Source: Granulosicoccaceae bacterium
GTDB lineage: Bacteria > Pseudomonadota > Gammaproteobacteria > DAOVJZ01
Direction: 5' to 3'
Assembly (NCBI GenBank): GCA_030632035.1
Contig: DAOVJZ010000006.1
Span: forward strand, 1-18,418
DNA length: 18,418 bases
In this document: positions 15,124 through 18,418 of the stretch, one piece after another
How the letters are laid out: the number at the start of each line of letters is the position of its first letter
How positions within the stretch are numbered: position 1 is the stretch's first letter
Program-made: the position numbers and the translations under genes
The notes under the pieces: generated by a model
Databases searched by the model: none
What the model was told of the DNA's origin: nothing
The model's input: the letters and a program-made list of their open reading frames with translations, nothing else

Positions 15124-15978
15124 TCAGATACCTTCTGGCAATATAAACTCAAGCACATCATTGAATTGCCATTCAAACTGCTTTAACACCTGTGACAAAA
15201 CAACTTCTGATAACCCAAGATGCTCCCAGGCTTTCTCATCCAGTTTTGGAGTAAATCTTTCACCACTACTACCTATCTGCAGTGAATTAGCAATCAAATC
15301 AGCCACATGAACACATGATGCTTCCACACGATATTGTTCTGATATTGATGGTTTATGGTGAAGCCTGACTGCTTCTGCCGTGCTTTCAGGCAGTTTCCAT
15401 TGTTTGAGTAGAGCACCACCCACTTCAGCGTGATTAAAACCAAGAATATTATTTTCAGAGTCATATCCCAGTGCTGAATTTTTTTGAGAATAATCAAATA
15501 TATTTTTTGATTCATCAGGCAATTTCACAAAAATAATCAATTTTCCAATGTCATGCAACAAGCCAGCAACAAAATATCGTTCAACATTTTTTTCTCTAAG
15601 AAATGTGGCAAGTATTCTTGCGATAAGACCACAGGCAACACTATGCAGCCAGAATGATTTCATATTAACGACATCATCAGGAATTCCCTTGAACATTTGT
15701 AACACGGAAGTTGCATATGTAAGATCACAAAGTTGCTTTGTCCCGATGATTGTGACGGCTCTGTTCACGCCGTCTATTTTTGAAGGGAATCCATATAGAG
15801 CGCTATTTGCAATTTTCAGCAAACGTGCGGCCAATGCCGCGTCATCACTAATGATCTTTGCAATTTTATTGCTTGAGCAAGTAGGATCGTTAACAGCATT
15901 ATTCAGCTTTTCGCATACTGAAGGCAATGATGAAACACTGCCTGTTTCTTTAACCAGTCTTTCAGCTGTCCAGGCCAT
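15124..15978 (-). CDS. HDOD domain signalling protein
   Basis: HDOD proteins are relatives of HD phosphohydrolases that occur with sensor kinases and cyclic-di-GMP proteins in bacterial signalling; a defined reaction is known for few of them. The 284-residue protein is almost entirely one HDOD domain. It starts with the typical LPSVCEKLNNAV (18-29), then DDAALAARLLKIANSALYGFP (45-65), followed by FWLHSVACGLIA and GLLHDIGK. The histidines expected of an HD metal site are kept: His112, His142-Asp143, His183 (FNHAEVGG) and His207-His208. It may therefore still bind metal. Its ATG lies inside the end of the upstream 118-codon gene (17-nt overlap), and the kinase follows by 28 nt. The three are evidently one operon and probably one pathway. 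Confidence 0.88.
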   Translation of the reverse strand: MAWTAERLVKETGSVSSLPSVCEKLNNAVNDPTCSSNKIAKIISDDAALAARLLKIANSALYGFPSKIDGVNRAVTIIGTKQLCDLTYATSVLQMFKGIPDDVVNMKSFWLHSVACGLIARILATFLREKNVERYFVAGLLHDIGKLIIFVKLPDESKNIFDYSQKNSALGYDSENNILGFNHAEVGGALLKQWKLPESTAEAVRLHHKPSISEQYRVEASCVHVADLIANSLQIGSSGERFTPKLDEKAWEHLGLSEVVLSQVLKQFEWQFNDVLEFILPEGI

Positions 15979-16318
15979 TTTTAATATCCGTCTTGGTTAA
16001 GGCATCAATATTTCTCTTGAGTAGCAACCTGTGTAATTCAGCTATTAATGGATGCTCCATATTTACATGTATCATCATTGATGCCAGCTTTGCTTCTTCT
16101 TTTTCCAGCAACTCTGGTGGAACAGCTACTTTCTCATGAATAGCTTCATTCGACTCAACTTCAGCTTCAACCACTCCCCACTGTTTAAATAATTTGATGT
16201 GTTTCTCGGTTAACTCTGCCCCCTTCGGAAGCAATATTCGGCCAGTTAAGTGCATAGCATCAGCGCCCAGCTTCATACCCGGCTCAAGTTCATCTATGGA
16301 AAGTTTTATAATGTTCAT
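15962..16318 (-). CDS. Small protein with the domain often found N-terminal to HD/HDOD domains
   Basis: The 118-residue protein opens with IIKLSIDELEPGMKLGADAM and then TGRILLPKGAELTEKHIKLFKQWGV. That pattern, an LxPGMxL turn followed by LLPKGxxLTxxHIxxLxxWG, is what I associate with the small domain in front of many HD-GYP and HDOD signalling proteins. Here it stands alone, as if that N-terminal domain were encoded apart from the HDOD protein whose ORF overlaps it by 17 nt. The second half (about 58-118) is charged and helical (LLEKEEAKLASMM, IAELHRLLLKR). It has no signal peptide, membrane segment or catalytic motif. Translational coupling suggests it binds the HDOD protein; that is an inference. 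No convincing ribosome binding site precedes the ATG. Confidence 0.75.
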   Translation of the reverse strand: MNIIKLSIDELEPGMKLGADAMHLTGRILLPKGAELTEKHIKLFKQWGVVEAEVESNEAIHEKVAVPPELLEKEEAKLASMMIHVNMEHPLIAELHRLLLKRNIDALTKTDIKNGLDS

Positions 16319-16498
16319 TTTTTGAGGCTTTATTAACTAGGTGTTTAATCGGCAATACGACGTGTTATTTCCCCTATACAAAAAAGGCTTAACCATACGA
16401 CCAGCTTTGTTTAATTCATTTAACGCTTTTTTATGCGTAAAAAACCCGGCTTTTTAAGTGGGTCTCAATAATTTGTTAAAAAAGCAATAAAGAAATGC
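16319..16498. other. 180-nt AT-rich intergenic region between sppA and the signalling operon
   Basis: This region must hold the end of the sppA transcript and the promoter of the signalling operon, both on the minus strand. Just at the sppA stop, AAGCA and TGCTT form a 5-bp stem followed by six T residues (about 16500-16471), a weak terminator candidate. Further on, short stems ACCC/GGGT and ACGC/GCGT and several runs of A or T are visible, none convincing. I see no clear -35/-10 pair and no small gene. Confidence 0.4.
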
Positions 16499-17482
16499 TT
16501 ATTTCAGATTGGCTCCATCAAGACCTAGTTGAGATGAGAAGGCATTTGCCATTGCCATTCCAAGGCGATCAGTGAAACGCTGGAAGTAATCGGGACGTAC
16601 CGTGAAATCCTTGATATATTCTTCGCCAATCACTTCGCGTGCAACATGACTCGCACTGCCAAGTGCATCAACCAAACCGAGTTCAATACCCTGCTCGCCA
16701 GTCCAGATCAGACCACTAAACAAACGGTCGTTGTATTTAAGGCGATCGCCACGACCTTTTTTAACGACATCAATAAACTGTTGATGAATATTACCCAGCA
16801 TGCCCTTGATGTGTTTTACGTCTTCCTCTTTTTGAGGAGAAAATGGATCAAGGAAGCCTTTGCTTGTACCCGACGTCATCAAACGCCGCTCAACACCGAG
16901 CTTTTCCATTGCGCCAACAAAACCAAAACCATCCATGAGCACTCCAATAGAGCCAACAATACTGGCCTTGTCTGCATAAATTTCATCTGCGGCAACCGCA
17001 ATGTAATAACCGCCTGATGCACATACATCAGCAATTACTGCATAAAGAGGAATATCTGGATATTCTTCACGTAAACGACCAATTTCATCATTCACGTAAC
17101 CTGCCTGCACTGGACTACCGCCGGGACTGTTAATCCGAATAATAACGCCTTGTGTACGATCATCTTTAAACGCAGCGCGTAATCCGGTAATGATAGTGTC
17201 GGCATTGGCTTGTGCGTTATCTGCAATCACGCCCTGTATTTCCACTAACGCAGTATGATCTCCTAATTTAAGACCAGTCTCACCTTTCTTTTCTGCCATG
17301 AAGACAAAAAATATCAGAAATAGATAACCAAACATCAGTAATTTGAAAAAGATACCCCAACGACGTGTACGACGTTGTTCAGTAACGGCGGACAACGCCA
17401 GCTTGTTCAGAGTTTCACGTTCCCAGTTTTCATTATTCTGTTCAGGCACTTTCCGTCCTCCAGTCCAATTATCTTCACTCAT
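16499..17482 (-). CDS. sppA: Signal peptide peptidase SppA, S49 family, short form
   Basis: SppA is a membrane-anchored serine protease that degrades cleaved signal peptides in the periplasm. The 327-residue protein is the short, single-domain form. It has a cytosolic N-terminus rich in charged residues, one membrane segment (about 43-62, IFFKLLMFGYLFLIFFVFMA), then the protease domain. RINSPGGSPVQAG (116-128) forms the oxyanion region. The catalytic Ser156 is in CASGGYYIA and Lys208 in SGTSKGFLDPF, the 52-residue spacing seen in the Ser-Lys dyad of short SppA proteins. The ATG has an AAGGAG ribosome binding site about 12 nt upstream. It follows the HAD phosphatase by 40 nt. In related genomes maf and yceD come next, but here the signalling genes do. 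Confidence 0.94.
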   Translation of the reverse strand: MSEDNWTGGRKVPEQNNENWERETLNKLALSAVTEQRRTRRWGIFFKLLMFGYLFLIFFVFMAEKKGETGLKLGDHTALVEIQGVIADNAQANADTIITGLRAAFKDDRTQGVIIRINSPGGSPVQAGYVNDEIGRLREEYPDIPLYAVIADVCASGGYYIAVAADEIYADKASIVGSIGVLMDGFGFVGAMEKLGVERRLMTSGTSKGFLDPFSPQKEEDVKHIKGMLGNIHQQFIDVVKKGRGDRLKYNDRLFSGLIWTGEQGIELGLVDALGSASHVAREVIGEEYIKDFTVRPDYFQRFTDRLGMAMANAFSSQLGLDGANLK

Positions 17483-17522
17483 GTGCTTACAACTCCTTGG
17501 TAACTCACACCATTATAGTCGG

Positions 17523-18206
17523 TTAGCTGGCTTTTGTGATTTTGTCCGAAAATCTGGATGACAGGACATTTTCCAGCTCAGTAATGCTCTGCATACATGC
17601 GACCGGCTCATAGGCCATGAGCTTCTCCTGGCTATGCACGCCATAACAACAGGCAACACGGGGTACATCAGCATTACGCGCCATTTCCATATCGTAGGCG
17701 GTGTCACCCACCATCACCGCTTCCTGTGGTTTTATCTGCAACTCTTCCAGTAGCTCATTCAGCATTTGCGGGTGCGGCTTGGATTGAGTTTCATCGGCAC
17801 AACGGCTGGCATGAAACATGTCCTGTAAATCATAATTATTAAATGCGCGTTCCAATCCGTTTCTGCCCTTGCTGGTCGCAACCGCTAACAAGTAATCCTG
17901 CGTCTTGAGAGAATTAATTACATCCAGCGCGCCAGGATAAAAATCGGAGCTATTTGATTTATCAAAAAAGTAATCACGGTAACTTTCAATAAATTTCAAA
18001 CGTTCATCCTGTTCACAATCAGGAAACAAGGCAAGAATGGCCTCATGCATACCCAACCCAATAATATGGCGAATAGCATTTACATCTTTATGCTCATACT
18101 GCATATCACGGATTGCGCCCTGCATACTATTAACAATATGATCGATGGAATCCATCAAGGTCCCATCCCAATCAAAAATAATTAATTTTAATTCTGAAAT
18201 ATTCAT
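17523..18206 (-). CDS. HAD-IA family hydrolase, phosphoglycolate phosphatase-like
   Basis: This is a haloacid dehalogenase-type phosphatase of 227 residues, similar in length and motifs to Gph. The nucleophile Asp12 and acid Asp14 are in FDWDGTLMDS (11-20). Motif II is ATSKGRNG (Thr111 or Ser112), motif III Lys143 in KPHPQML, and motif IV VGDTAYDMEMA with Asp168 and Asp172. A small helical cap fills about 20-85. Dephosphorylation of 2-phosphoglycolate is a reasonable guess for an organism that may fix carbon, but many relatives act on other sugar phosphates, so no symbol is given. Its ATG overlaps the rluC stop codon by one base (TAATG), the usual rluC-HAD-sppA arrangement. Confidence 0.9.
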   Translation of the reverse strand: MNISELKLIIFDWDGTLMDSIDHIVNSMQGAIRDMQYEHKDVNAIRHIIGLGMHEAILALFPDCEQDERLKFIESYRDYFFDKSNSSDFYPGALDVINSLKTQDYLLAVATSKGRNGLERAFNNYDLQDMFHASRCADETQSKPHPQMLNELLEELQIKPQEAVMVGDTAYDMEMARNADVPRVACCYGVHSQEKLMAYEPVACMQSITELENVLSSRFSDKITKAS

Positions 18207-18418
18207 TAACTGCCTTCATCTAATTTATCGAGTACTGCACGTAAGTCTTCTGGTAACGGCGCGCTCACATCTATCTCTTTTCTCGGCTCTTCCAGTACAA
18301 AGCTCAAGGAATGAGCATGTAAAAACAGCCTTTTCAGCCCTTGTTTACGTATTTTTTTATTGAATTCCCTGTCACCATAACGGTCATCTCCCGCTACCGG
18401 ATGTCCGCTGTGCGCCGC
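18206..18418 (-). CDS. rluC: 23S rRNA pseudouridine synthase RluC, C-terminal fragment (N-terminus beyond right edge)
   Basis: RluC converts three uridines of 23S rRNA (955, 2504 and 2580 in E. coli) to pseudouridine. Only the last 70 residues are in the window. The stretch HSGHPVAGDDRYGDREFNKK followed by LKRLFLHAHSLSFV is the conserved end of the RluA-family catalytic domain, and most closely recalls RluC, which carries the same GHPIAFDDRYGDREF block. The catalytic aspartate and the S4 domain are upstream, outside the window. The stop TAA (18208-18206) overlaps the next gene's ATG. RluC, and not RluD, is also supported by the neighbours: rluC lies by the rpmF-fab locus in many Gammaproteobacteria. 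Confidence 0.88.
   Translation of the reverse strand, partial: AAHSGHPVAGDDRYGDREFNKKIRKQGLKRLFLHAHSLSFVLEEPRKEIDVSAPLPEDLRAVLDKLDEGS

Noticed and set aside
15096..15176. Longer start for the hybrid kinase at the ATG of 15176
   Set aside because: It would overlap the HDOD gene by 53 nt and add a segment not resembling any sensor domain; the ATG at 15095 falls just after the HDOD stop.
16335..16365. GCCGATTA resembling a sigma-28 -10 box upstream of the signalling operon
   Set aside because: The segment 11 nt upstream does not resemble the TAAAGTTT -35 box, and no motility gene is near.
1..18418. CRISPR array, insertion sequence, prophage, tRNA or rRNA gene
   Set aside because: I found no regularly spaced repeats, no transposase or integrase, no flanking duplications and no tRNA-like cloverleaf; nearly all the sequence is explained by protein-coding genes.

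Overview
The window looks like chromosomal DNA of a sulfur-oxidising gammaproteobacterium of moderate GC content. Two things suggest this. The order plsX-fabH-fabD-fabG-acpP-fabF next to rpmF, yceD, sppA, a HAD phosphatase and rluC is the usual gammaproteobacterial neighbourhood. A flavocytochrome c sulfide dehydrogenase pair (fccAB) adds a sulfide-oxidation trait. No genus can be named from this sequence alone.

Left part (1-5.9 kb, all minus strand): a type II fatty acid and phospholipid synthesis operon reading right to left, yceD-rpmF-plsX-fabH-fabD-fabG-acpP-fabF, with fabF cut by the left edge. yceD and rpmF tie it to ribosome assembly. plsX and fabH overlap by 4 nt. acpP appears to form its own transcription unit: a possible promoter with a hairpin at the predicted mRNA start lies in front of it, and a strong intrinsic terminator lies behind it. 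fabG starts with GTG and plsX with TTG.

Middle part (5.9-11.7 kb, plus strand): after a divergent promoter region come a two-subunit pyruvate carboxylase (biotin carboxylase subunit with a TTG start, then carboxyltransferase/biotin carrier subunit), a REP-like palindrome, maf/yceF, and fccA-fccB. The Fcc pair is a small monohaem cytochrome and a Tat-exported covalent-flavin sulfide dehydrogenase. fccB ends at a strong bidirectional terminator.

Right part (11.76-18.4 kb, minus strand): an unrecognised 387-residue protein, whose last codons lie inside that terminator; a cytosolic hybrid histidine kinase (GAF-like, HisKA, HATPase, receiver, HPt); an HDOD protein; a 118-residue small-domain protein; then sppA, a Gph-like HAD phosphatase and the C-terminal end of rluC.

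The layout reads as a familiar chromosomal block (rluC-HAD-sppA-maf-yceD-rpmF-plsX-fab) opened between sppA and yceD. The roughly 10.6 kb in between carry anaplerotic carbon fixation, sulfide oxidation and signalling genes, and maf sits there on the opposite strand from its usual neighbours. I saw no rRNA or tRNA gene, CRISPR array, insertion sequence or phage gene, and no stretch longer than about 180 bases without a gene. I found no convincing new multi-gene system. The most novel item is the unrecognised 387-residue gene convergent with fccAB, and the most unusual regulatory items are the terminator arrangements.
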